This document shows, in pieces, positions 44,826 through 53,200 of a stretch of 64,000 bases of DNA (within the stretch, counting starts at the first letter, position 1; every line of letters begins with the position of its first letter). The position numbers and the translations under genes were made by a program. The notes beneath the pieces were generated by a model. That model had not been told where the DNA came from and did not search any database. It saw only the letters and a list, made by a program, of their open reading frames with translations. Origin of the DNA: Denitrovibrio sp. (GTDB taxonomy: Bacteria > Chrysiogenota > Deferribacteres > Deferribacterales > Geovibrionaceae); assembly GCA_002869185.1 (NCBI GenBank), contig PKTN01000005.1, positions 186,001-250,000 on the forward strand, given 5' to 3'.

Positions 44826-46139
44826 TTAGAATACTACCGGCTGTTTAGGTGGAATTTTCACCCTTTTCTGTGTTTTTTTACTAACATTAAAACGTCCCAT
44901 CGCATCATAATCTGGCTCGCTCTTGAAATTGAACATGTCACATGCGAAATAATAGAAAATATCCTTCCACCACTCTATCGCAAACTCTCTATCAGCAAGG
45001 AACATCTTAATAACCTTCAGAGGGTTTCTGAAAAGCTCAACAAGTGGTCCAGTCTGATTTGACGGATCACGGAAGCACTCCCAGTCACACAGCTTACATT
45101 CAGCCTTCTGCTTTATCTTATTTATGTCTAAATCTTCATATGCTCCCATGTTTGCGGCAGCTCGAAAACCGCATGGATAAGCATTCCCAGAGCCACTCTC
45201 TACAAAAAAATAATCGATTCCTCCGTAGCAAGCGAACCCTGCATTCTCTTCCCCTCCGTACTGTCTTACCAAATGTATAAGTGAACTCCGAGGAGTAAAT
45301 ATCCTGATACGCCCACGGTACTCTGGGATGACATTGTACATCGCTTTAAACAGATAGTGTTTTTCAGTATCGTTATAGCTGACAATATCGTCGATTGATT
45401 CTGCCTTATAGACTGCGTCAGTCTGCATACTCATAGGGTAGCAAGCATTTGCAATAGTAAATCACATCCCAGCTGCAAACTCATAAAATCGCCTAAAGCC
45501 TTCTACATATGCCTCGTAAAATTGCTCTCGTTCAGCTATCGAGCTCGTTGATGTAAGTCCAATCTTCTTCTTAACTATTGTCCTATTGATACCTAGATTA
45601 GCCGAAGGGAATATACCCTCTTCACGAAAAACAAGTAGAGCTGTCCTGATACCGTCTACAACACCATCAAGTCCTCTATTCTTTTCATGCTCCAAGATAT
45701 CCCAAGTATCTAAACTGATCCAGAAAGTATAAAGACCACTCTTTTTCAGCTCTTTGGCGAATTCTCGCATTTTTTCAACAAAGCCCTGTTTATTCGAATT
45801 TTGAAACATATACCCATTCGTTCCAGTTCGAATATATGGGATTTTTTTATCACGACCATAACGAATACATTCCATTAGGTCTTTTTGAAACAAGAATGGC
45901 TCACCACCAGTAAATGATAGAGCTTTCACCTTGTTCTTTGCACCTCGATCTATGATACGCTTCATCGCATCAACATCTAGCCTTGTACGTTTGAAATCTT
46001 CCTGTTTACGCATCCCACACTGTGGGCAGGTTGCATTGCAAAAGTCAGTGGTTTGTATGATAAGCTGTCCCGGTGTTCGTCCTCTAAGGAGCGAAGGCAA
46101 ACTAACTAGAACATCTTTGGCAAATGATAATACCATCAC
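44826..46139 (-). pseudogene. Radical SAM protein with Cys-rich C-terminal region, interrupted by one in-frame TGA
   Basis: The full frame is 438 codons. The 4Fe-4S motif CNATCPQC near residue 35 and SFTGGEPFL define a radical SAM core of about 220 residues; the second part carries further Cys (CKLCDWEC), a SPASM-like auxiliary cluster. TGA at 45462-45464 interrupts EFAAGM-stop-FTIANACYPMS. A Gly codon (GGA) at that place would fit and needs one G-to-T change. The 225-residue product keeps the core but loses the auxiliary cluster. It abuts the PHP-glycosyltransferase gene, so it may act in glycolipid or envelope modification. Substrate unknown. Confidence 0.8.
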
Positions 46140-48530
46140 TTACACCGCCACTTTCTGAGCATACTTCTGCTTCATCCCAACTGGTTTTGTAGGCTCAGTA
46201 AAAAGATCTTCCATAACGATATCCCAGTTGAAGTTAGCCAAAACACGCTGGCGTGCATTCATCCCAAATATCTTATATCTATCTCTGTCACGATAGAACA
46301 GCTCAATGAATGACTCTAATTTCTCCAGCCAATCCTGATAGTCATCCGCCCTCGCTACCAAACCAGTCGATTTATCCTGAATGATCTCCTTTGGTCCACC
46401 CATATCAGAGACCACAGCAGGGAGACCACAAGCCTGCGACTCCAAAACAACCATACCGAATGTGTCAGTATTACTTGGGAAGACAAATAGGTCAGCATCA
46501 GCATAAATGTCTGGCATTTGCGAGTGATCAACCTCACCTTTTATTATTATACTCTTACGATCTGCCGCCCACTTTTCCATGCGTTCGCTATATGGACCGT
46601 GACCAACAACGATTAGTCTTATATTATGCTTCAGCTCAAGCTCATCAAAGAGTCTCATAAGAAAGCCTAGATTCTTATCCTTTGACACACGTCCGCCATA
46701 GCAAAGCGTAAATGGGTCATCAGTGTTTTTCTCCACAGGCTTAAACAACTCTGCATCAATTCCACGCCTAAAAACACTCATCTTGCCACGGGCAATTCCA
46801 CGACCTTCAAGGTAATCAATGTACTGCTCAGAGGTTGTTTTAAGTTCTGTCACACTGTCGAAAAACCATTTTGTATACCACTCCACAAGGCTTGTAAGAG
46901 ACTCATTCTTCGCTATCGCTGCTACCTCTCCTGTGAAGTCAGTGTGATAAATCCCTGTACTCTTCACAGATAACAACCGACTTGCAAGTAGCCCAACCAG
47001 ACCAACAGGTCCCGGTGTGGAGATATAGACCTCATCTGGTTCAAAGTCGTAAATATCCTCAAGAGCTGCTATTAAAGATGGGATTTTTACATTAAGTTTC
47101 TCATAATACGGAAGCTTAAAAGATGTTACAGGCTTTAGGTTCATAAGATTTGCTGGAAGTCTTTCGTCAAGCTCTTCAGGAAGAAGTGATGACACAAGCT
47201 TAAGATCATACCCTTTTTCGTCTGCAAGCCTTCCTATAGTTCTAAGAGTAACAGAAACACCGTTCAAGTCATTTATAGTATCGGTGAACCAAAGTATGCG
47301 TTTCTTTCTTGTCTTCTCAGAGTAGTTGTATTTATCATTCAGCTGACCGAGTAGCTCTCTATCCTTATATATCTGGTTAAACGAACTAAAGAACGGTATA
47401 GATACAAACATTGCAGGCAGAGCGGATGTAACACTCTTATAGAGATCATCCATGCTAATTCTGTCTATATCCTTATCTAGGTTAGAAGCCATCATACGGA
47501 AGTATTCATCAGCTATCTCTGACGCTTTGTGATAGACAATATTCAGTTTCCTCTCGACATTATCGAAAGACTCTCCGCTTATCTCATCAACAAGCTCTAT
47601 GAGTAGCTGATTTATTCTGTCCCCACGTCCAGCCTTCATCTTGAAACCTTTCATTTTGATCTTATCTATAAGACTAGGTTTCTCCTGCTCAAAAATATAT
47701 TTAGTAATCTTACTGAACAGACCGCCAGCAAAGTGGACACTTTTTTTTGTCTTAGAAAAATCGTGAGCAATCTTATAAACAGTGAAAGCGAGTGAGTGGA
47801 AATCTGAATATCTACCTGCGTGCCTACATTTCTTCTGCTTAAGTTGCTCTAAGTATTCCTCTGTGGTCTCTGCTTTCGCTAAGTTATATGTCTTACCGAG
47901 AAAAAGTCCCGCGTGGTCATCAGAACCAGCAGTAAAGCCTTTTACCCAAGGGTTATCACTAATAGGTTCAATACGATACTTTGAGTAAAGATTTTCTATC
48001 ATAAGAGGTGTCAGATTTTCGAGCGTCTGCACCCATGTGGTATTATGTAACTTACCTCGCCCTCCGTTTATCCCTTCAAAAACATCAAACAGCAAGATAA
48101 GCTTCTCTAGGTGATAAAGCTGTATTCGTCCATTGACGCTAAATGTTGCGTGTGCAACGGAGTAGGCAAGATTTTGTTCTTTTATATAGTCTCTGAAATC
48201 ATAAATATTTCGTCTTATCTTCTGTATGTGCGAAAACTGCTCTGGGGTCAGCCCATAAACAAGTATGTGTATCTTGCACCCATCCTCTGGGAAATAGACA
48301 GTAAACTCTGTCCCAGTAAATGTGTCTTCAGGATATTTCTGATGCAAAAGCCATGCGGCTTCCATATTGTTATGGTCAGTTACAGTGACAAAATCCATTC
48401 CACGGCTTTTCGCCGTTTTATATATAAAATCTGGTTCCGTGTAGGACTCCGCCGCACCTATCCTTTGCAGAAACCACTCTGACGGGTGCTTAGAGTACTT
48501 AGAGTGACAGTGTAAATCTACTTGAGCCAT
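46140..48530 (-). CDS. PHP-domain / glycosyltransferase family 4 fusion protein
   Basis: 796 residues. Residues 1-230 are a PHP phosphoesterase domain with metal ligands in DLHCHSKYS, VTDHNN, TGTEFTVYF and GSDDHAG. A helical linker spans about 240-400. Residues about 410-780 are a GT-B glycosyltransferase: RILWFTDT, DVTTPGP-like STPGPVGLVG, a nucleotide-sugar region YGGRVSKDKNLGF, and the E-x7-E-type FPSNTDTFGMVVLESQACGLP. Such fusions are seen in some delta-proteobacteria. It probably adds a sugar (mannosyl- or glucosyl-type) to a lipid. The radical SAM gene begins one base after its stop, and the OlsB-like gene is divergent. Confidence 0.85.
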   Translation of the reverse strand: MAQVDLHCHSKYSKHPSEWFLQRIGAAESYTEPDFIYKTAKSRGMDFVTVTDHNNMEAAWLLHQKYPEDTFTGTEFTVYFPEDGCKIHILVYGLTPEQFSHIQKIRRNIYDFRDYIKEQNLAYSVAHATFSVNGRIQLYHLEKLILLFDVFEGINGGRGKLHNTTWVQTLENLTPLMIENLYSKYRIEPISDNPWVKGFTAGSDDHAGLFLGKTYNLAKAETTEEYLEQLKQKKCRHAGRYSDFHSLAFTVYKIAHDFSKTKKSVHFAGGLFSKITKYIFEQEKPSLIDKIKMKGFKMKAGRGDRINQLLIELVDEISGESFDNVERKLNIVYHKASEIADEYFRMMASNLDKDIDRISMDDLYKSVTSALPAMFVSIPFFSSFNQIYKDRELLGQLNDKYNYSEKTRKKRILWFTDTINDLNGVSVTLRTIGRLADEKGYDLKLVSSLLPEELDERLPANLMNLKPVTSFKLPYYEKLNVKIPSLIAALEDIYDFEPDEVYISTPGPVGLVGLLASRLLSVKSTGIYHTDFTGEVAAIAKNESLTSLVEWYTKWFFDSVTELKTTSEQYIDYLEGRGIARGKMSVFRRGIDAELFKPVEKNTDDPFTLCYGGRVSKDKNLGFLMRLFDELELKHNIRLIVVGHGPYSERMEKWAADRKSIIIKGEVDHSQMPDIYADADLFVFPSNTDTFGMVVLESQACGLPAVVSDMGGPKEIIQDKSTGLVARADDYQDWLEKLESFIELFYRDRDRYKIFGMNARQRVLANFNWDIVMEDLFTEPTKPVGMKQKYAQKVAV

Positions 48531-48714
48531 GGTATTACCTCTCTTTAAGGTTTCTTCTTCTCTATGTATAGTGCTCGTTTGTTAGCGTTATTATCTAGAA
48601 GTGTCAAATATTTGTCATATATAGCGTTTCCTGAATTTTATTTAACAAAACTCACACCCTCCTCTGACAATACAGAACTATCTTTTTCATAAGGACGAAT
48701 TTTATGAGGTAAAT

Positions 48715-49611
48715 ATGTCAGCTTTAAAAAAGACGCTGGTTCCAAAAAAAGTAAAAAGAGCCGCAAAAGCACTCAACAACATCTCTAAAACATTTAGATT
48801 CCGCATCCGCACATTTCGACCAAACGTAAGCATCCACGTAGAAAACAGCAGGTTCATTATCAAGACCGTACAAAACGGTTCTGAGCTAATGGACGTACTC
48901 AAGCTGCGATACGAAGTCTTTTATAGTGAATATGTAGGCGAAATTAGCGAAGACGGTGTTGCTGGGATAGATGTTGATAAGTTTGACATCCTCTTTGATC
49001 ACCTCGCAATAATCGACAAAAAGACAAACAAACCTGTTGGAACCTACAGGCTGAATTGCACAAAATTTAATGATAAATTCTACTCAGCCAAAGAGTTTAA
49101 AATGAAGAGTATAAAAGAACTAGATGGACACAAAATAGAGCTAGGTAGAGCCTGCGTTCACCCAGACTTCAGAAATGGTGTAACAATATCAGCACTATGG
49201 AAAGGACTCGGTGCATATATGGTCGCAACGGAATCTAGATATATGTTTGGTTGTTCCTCTGTGCACGCTGATGACTCTTTTCAGATTGCTCTTATCCACC
49301 ACTGGCTTAGTGAATACATGGACAATGACCACAAGGATGTCAGACCACGCAAGAAGTTTCGTGACACAAAACTAGAACAAACGATACTAACTACCGCTGA
49401 AGAGCGTTTTACTCCATTCAGAGAAGCGGCTGTTATTCTTGTTCCGCCACTCCTTCAGTCGTACCTTAAAGCTGGTGGTTCTGTCTGCGGACTACCAGCT
49501 CAAGACAAAGCCTTCCACTGTTACGATTACCTCACACTAATAGATCGAGAAAAGATGGACAAAGGTTTTATACGCAAGTTTTTAGGTGAATCGCATGAAA
49601 AGATTAACTAA
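48715..49611 (+). CDS. olsB: Probable OlsB-like N-acyltransferase (GNAT)
   Basis: 298 residues with a basic N-terminal helix, then a GNAT/acyl-homoserine-synthase-like domain: LKLRYEVFYSEYVGE, HLAIIDKKTNKPVGTYRL, ELGRACVHPDFRNG and LWKGLGAYM. The order matches ornithine-acyl-ACP N-acyltransferases (OlsB). The next gene, a PlsC-family O-acyltransferase overlapping its end, matches OlsA. Together they would make ornithine lipid, a phosphorus-free membrane lipid. A related possibility is the exosortase-linked N-acyl amino acid synthase family. The ribosome site is GAGGT before the ATG. Confidence 0.7.
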   Translation: MSALKKTLVPKKVKRAAKALNNISKTFRFRIRTFRPNVSIHVENSRFIIKTVQNGSELMDVLKLRYEVFYSEYVGEISEDGVAGIDVDKFDILFDHLAIIDKKTNKPVGTYRLNCTKFNDKFYSAKEFKMKSIKELDGHKIELGRACVHPDFRNGVTISALWKGLGAYMVATESRYMFGCSSVHADDSFQIALIHHWLSEYMDNDHKDVRPRKKFRDTKLEQTILTTAEERFTPFREAAVILVPPLLQSYLKAGGSVCGLPAQDKAFHCYDYLTLIDREKMDKGFIRKFLGESHEKIN

Positions 49612-50362
49612 ACTTTCGGCCACTATTTTCCTCTTTGGACTATTTATCATTGGTGCAGTCATACTAAGGTTTTATGCTGTAACAGATGTCAACAAGAGAC
49701 GCGTAGGGGCATGGTATGCTACTAAAATGTGTCGACTCGCGATAAAAGTATTTGGACTTGAAGTAACGTCTATTAACGAAGCCTATCTATCTACAACTGG
49801 TAAACTGATACTATCTAACCATATGTCATACCTTGACATAATAACCTATGCCTCTATAAAACCGTCCATATTTATCTCATCAGTAGAAATCGAAAAAACT
49901 CCATTTCTCGGGTTCATTGCAAAGTTAGGTGGTACATATTTCGTAGAACGCAGGAATCCAAAGCTGATCAAGCTAGAGATTGGTAAGATGTCTGAACTAA
50001 TCGAACAGGGCTTCAATGTCGTACTATTCCCTGAGGGGACTTCAACTAATGGCTCGAAGGTTCTTCCGTTCCGTTCATCACTCTTAGCTTCTGCTTCTGT
50101 ATCAACTGGTGTTGAGGTTATACCTGCCTGTATAAAGTACCTCACCATAGATAATGAACCATTCTCATCCATCAATTGTGACTATGTCTGTTGGTATGAC
50201 GACATGAGCTTTGCACCACACCTTTGGAATTTTCTAAGTACCGACAAGGTCGAATCTAAAACTACATTTTTTAAGCCTATAAACTCTGCGAGCTCCGACA
50301 GGAAAACCATCAGTAATAAGGCTTACGAGCTTATCTCTGCTGAATATTTCCATGTAGCCTAA
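49595..50362 (+). CDS. olsA: Lysophospholipid/lyso-ornithine acyltransferase (PlsC family, OlsA-like)
   Basis: 255 residues from the ATG at 49595 with AGGTGA upstream, overlapping the previous gene by 17 bases. A single N-terminal membrane helix (ATIFLFGLFIIGAVIL) anchors it. PlsC motifs are clear: NHMSYLDI (catalytic His and Asp), GTYFVERRN, FPEGTST and VIPACIKY. Given the OlsB-like gene before it, its acceptor is probably lyso-ornithine lipid rather than lysophosphatidate. Confidence 0.85.
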   Translation: MKRLTKLSATIFLFGLFIIGAVILRFYAVTDVNKRRVGAWYATKMCRLAIKVFGLEVTSINEAYLSTTGKLILSNHMSYLDIITYASIKPSIFISSVEIEKTPFLGFIAKLGGTYFVERRNPKLIKLEIGKMSELIEQGFNVVLFPEGTSTNGSKVLPFRSSLLASASVSTGVEVIPACIKYLTIDNEPFSSINCDYVCWYDDMSFAPHLWNFLSTDKVESKTTFFKPINSASSDRKTISNKAYELISAEYFHVA

Positions 50363-50450
50363 TACTGCTCTTCCAAAAAAAATAAAAAAAACTTTTTTTC
50401 AATTAACCAAAGGTATACAATATTTGATTATTATTATTTTGGAGGGAAAT

Positions 50451-50819
50451 ATGTCTACTAAGGATAAAATTGTTGTGGTTCACTTAAGCTCGGATGATGA
50501 AATGAAGGCGGGTAAAGCTCTGAGATTTGCTGATAAAGCACTTACACACGCAGCAGGTTCAGTCCTTATGCTTTCTGCGCAGGGCGTAAATATTGCTAAA
50601 AGGTCAACAGGTGGTTTTACTCTACCTGGGACTGACATAAACTCACTAGACGCTATTCGCCAATTCATTAAAGATGATGGTCGCGTATATGTTTGTAAAG
50701 AGTGCATGAAGACTCTTGGCATTAGTGCTACTGACATTATCGCAGGTTGCGAACCATCTGATGCAACAGTAACATTCGATCTACTCTTGTCTGATGATAC
50801 AGAAATGATATCTTGGTAA
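50451..50819 (+). CDS. DsrE/DsrF-like small protein
   Basis: 122 residues from the ATG at 50451 with a strong GGAGG site. KIVVVHLSSDDEMKAGKALRFADKAL and the SVLMLSAQGVNIAKRS strand are of the DsrE fold; VYVCKECMKTLGI carries two Cys that could relay sulfur or bind metal, as in proteins of this fold. The frame upstream (IIIILEG) is not conserved. It sits between olsA and the polysaccharide deacetylase, whose ATG is two bases after its stop. Function not established. Confidence 0.7.
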   Translation: MSTKDKIVVVHLSSDDEMKAGKALRFADKALTHAAGSVLMLSAQGVNIAKRSTGGFTLPGTDINSLDAIRQFIKDDGRVYVCKECMKTLGISATDIIAGCEPSDATVTFDLLLSDDTEMISW

Positions 50820-50821
50820 CC

Positions 50822-52102
50822 ATGCCTCCAAAAAAAACAGGAACACCAAGAAAAACTACAACTAGAAAACCAGCTGCAAAAAAGACTGCAGCAAAGAGAC
50901 CTGCTACCAAAAAACCGACACGCAGATCCTATAAGAGAAAAAAGCAGGACAAAAGACTCCCTATCCTAGCCCTTATAGCTGTTATACCTGCGATACTACT
51001 TTTAGCTTTTGTAGCTCTAAGATTTTCTGGTGGTCAAAAACCTGCCCCTGTCGCTACCCCTAAACCTAAAAAAGAGATAGTAACCAAGACAGTAATAAAG
51101 CAGGTAGAATCTAAATCTGTTATCAATACTATAAAGCTTTTCATGTTTGACAGAGGGCTAAGGAGTAGTTTTTTTACTCAGAATGGAAGCCATATAACTA
51201 TAAAAACGTCTTCAGAAAAGAATGCAAACTCACTCACAACCATGCTTAAGAAGTATCTTTCTAACAACAAGATAACTGTTGACGGGGATTCTATCTTAAC
51301 TGCAGAAGATAAAAATGGAATTTACAATATAGCTTTCGTTTATAATGCTCCGCCAAAGAAAATTGTAGCCAAAAAAGTTACGCCAAAACAAAAAGCAGTA
51401 GCTAATGAATTTAAAGCGAAGCTCGCTGTTGTAATAGATGACTGTGGATATAATATTCCACTAGCTAAGCAGTTAGCTGCCATTGAATACCCAGTTACAT
51501 TCGCTGTTATTCCTTATACTCCCTACGGTAAAGAGACAGCGAAACTCGCAAAAAAATCTGGCAAAACTGTCTTCATCCACTTCCCTATGCAGCCAAAATC
51601 TTATCCAAAGTTTGACCCTGGTAAGGGCGCACTACTCCTCAACATGCCAGAGACAATCATAGCGGCTATAACTAAGTCGAATTTCCGATACTTCCCTGTG
51701 AAGCTAGATGGAGCGAATAACCATACAGGATCAGCATTTACTGAAAGTTCTGAAAAGATGCATCAAGCACTAAGACAGATAAAAAAATATACTCCTGCTT
51801 TTCTGGATAGCTATACATCAGGTCAGTCGGTTGCTTACGAGACATGCCAAAAAGAAGGTATGAAGTGTGCGGTTAATAATGTCTTTATAGATAATGAAGA
51901 GCCGGGACTTGTCACAATAAATGATAAAAAGAACCACGTGCATGACCAACTTATAAAAGGAGCTAGAAAGGCTCTCAAGAATGGCAGTGCAATAGCCATA
52001 GGGCACCTCAAAAAAGGTACAGTCTACGCGATGAACAGTTCATTAGCAGACATAGAAAGGATGGGTGTGCAGATAGTTCCAGTCACCTCACTGATGCACT
52101 AG
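50822..52102 (+). CDS. Divergent polysaccharide deacetylase (YibQ-like) with basic cytoplasmic tail
   Basis: 426 residues. The first 45 are Lys/Thr/Arg/Pro-rich (KKTGTPRKTTTRKPAAKK), followed by one membrane helix (ILALIAVIPAILLLAFVAL), a linker, a small mixed region (about 95-180) and a NodB-like deacetylase domain from about 200: KLAVVIDDCGYNI, HFPMQPKSYP, NNHTGSAFT, FLDSYTSG and AIAIGHLKKGT. The metal His of HFPM and NNH are present. It is probably an envelope polysaccharide or peptidoglycan-modifying enzyme in the periplasm. The basic tail may contact nucleic acid or anionic lipid. A TTG nine bases upstream is a weaker start. Confidence 0.8.
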   Translation: MPPKKTGTPRKTTTRKPAAKKTAAKRPATKKPTRRSYKRKKQDKRLPILALIAVIPAILLLAFVALRFSGGQKPAPVATPKPKKEIVTKTVIKQVESKSVINTIKLFMFDRGLRSSFFTQNGSHITIKTSSEKNANSLTTMLKKYLSNNKITVDGDSILTAEDKNGIYNIAFVYNAPPKKIVAKKVTPKQKAVANEFKAKLAVVIDDCGYNIPLAKQLAAIEYPVTFAVIPYTPYGKETAKLAKKSGKTVFIHFPMQPKSYPKFDPGKGALLLNMPETIIAAITKSNFRYFPVKLDGANNHTGSAFTESSEKMHQALRQIKKYTPAFLDSYTSGQSVAYETCQKEGMKCAVNNVFIDNEEPGLVTINDKKNHVHDQLIKGARKALKNGSAIAIGHLKKGTVYAMNSSLADIERMGVQIVPVTSLMH

Positions 52103-52106
52103 GATA

Positions 52107-52559
52107 CTAGTTAGATTTTTTCTCTTGGCATTTTGAACAAGTTCCATAGAGGTTCATTGAGTGATCCTGAAGTTTGTAGCCGTGCTTTTCTGCGATAGCA
52201 TTCTGTAGTTTTTCGATCTCTTCATCAAAAAATTCAACGTTCTCTCCACAGTCAACACATACAAGGTGATCATGATGCGTGTTATCTGTATCTGGTTCAT
52301 ACCTAACTGAGCCTTCACCAAAATTCAGTTCACGTGCGATACCAGCTTCTGCTAGAAGCTTCATAGTGCGATAAACAGTTGCGTGCCCGATAGACTTGTC
52401 AGTCTTCTTAAGTATTTCGTAAAGTTGTTCAGCGGTCACATGTTTCTTTTGCTTACAAAGGGTCTTTAAAATTAGCTCTCTCTGGTTAGTCATGCGTTGC
52501 TTTTGCTCCGCAAGAAACTCAGTAAATATTTTATATGTATCTTTTTGTTTAGCAGCCAT
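52107..52559 (-). CDS. fur: Ferric uptake regulator Fur
   Basis: 150-residue iron-responsive repressor. The winged helix has RMTNQRELILKTLC and SIGHATVYRTMKLLAEAGI; the metal-binding part has THHDHLVCVDCGE and the C-terminal CSKC pair. All ligands of the Fur family are present. It is divergent from feoA, which has a clear Fur box, and convergent with the deacetylase gene. PerR is less likely given the Fur box next door, but the two families are close. Confidence 0.92.
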   Translation of the reverse strand: MAAKQKDTYKIFTEFLAEQKQRMTNQRELILKTLCKQKKHVTAEQLYEILKKTDKSIGHATVYRTMKLLAEAGIARELNFGEGSVRYEPDTDNTHHDHLVCVDCGENVEFFDEEIEKLQNAIAEKHGYKLQDHSMNLYGTCSKCQEKKSN

Positions 52560-52758
52560 ATCCCTTTCCTCTTATTTCTAGTGAACAATAGTTAACAATA
52601 CCTTTTTATTCAATTTCTTGCCATACAAAAAAATATTTTGACTAAAAGTTTATTTTAGTTAACTGTTATATTTCTAGTTTACTAATTATTACAAATGGGT
52701 TACCATTCCTTGAAATTTTTAGAATGGCATCTCATTTTATGCCACATTTGATTTACTA

Positions 52759-52787
52759 TTGATAATGATTTTCATTATGCATATACT
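52759..52787 (+). promoter_or_regulatory. feoA promoter overlapped by a Fur box
   Basis: TTGATA (52759-52764), 17 bases, then TATACT (52782-52787) gives a sigma-70-type promoter. The spacer holds the Fur box at 52761-52780: ATAATGA and TCATTAT are perfect arms around TTT, matching the GATAATGAT-A-ATCATTATC consensus closely. Fur binding here would block polymerase, so feoA should be repressed by iron. Confidence 0.85.
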
Positions 52788-52805
52788 ATCTCAAAAGGGA
52801 GAGAT

Positions 52806-53162
52806 ATGGAAAACGTTTGTTGCGAATCACCATCAAAAATCAAAAACAGTGTCCTTACCATGGCTATGCTAGAACCAGGTAGTAAGGGACATATAAAAGA
52901 TTTTATTATGAACTGCGAAGACAACGGCTCATGTACATTCGTTCGTCGCCTAAAAGAGATCGGATTATACTCTGGAGCATATTTTGAAGTTCTTAAGAAT
53001 AACGGTAATGGTGAAATATCAGTCTCATGCCAAGGCTCTACACTCGCCCTTGGAAGAGGAATGGCAGACAAGATAAACGTAGAAATTTCTGACGGTTCGG
53101 TCATAAGTGGTTCTTTCATAGGTCGCTTCTGTCGTTCATTTGGCATAAAGTGTCGTCCATAA
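52806..53162 (+). CDS. feoA: FeoA-domain protein (ferrous iron transport)
   Basis: 118 residues. The SH3-like FeoA fold is seen in LTMAMLEPGSKGHIKDF, RRLKEIGLYSGAYFEVLKNN and STLALGRGMADKI. It differs from minimal FeoA by a Cys-bearing N-terminus (MENVCCES) and a C-terminal tail with more Cys (RFCRSFGIKC). feoB does not follow; lnt does. It may act with a distant FeoB or be an iron-linked accessory. Its promoter is overlapped by a Fur box. A GGGAGAG ribosome site precedes the ATG. Confidence 0.85.
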   Translation: MENVCCESPSKIKNSVLTMAMLEPGSKGHIKDFIMNCEDNGSCTFVRRLKEIGLYSGAYFEVLKNNGNGEISVSCQGSTLALGRGMADKINVEISDGSVISGSFIGRFCRSFGIKCRP

Positions 53163-53200
53163 TCCTTTACTAACTCGCCTCTATATAATATCATCCTCTT

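Noticed and set aside
10571-46139. Reassignment of TGA to glycine (as in some candidate phyla) or selenocysteine at the internal TGA codons
   Set aside because: TGA also ends purM, trkH, secG and other genes normally, and TAG and TAA occur internally as well. The TGA sites are not redox Cys positions and I saw no selenocysteine insertion hairpin just downstream.
50362-50450. A-tract/T-tract near 50380-50400 as a terminator after olsA
   Set aside because: AAAAAAA and TTTTTTT flank an AC dinucleotide, leaving no loop and only A-T pairs; such a structure would not be a stable terminator.
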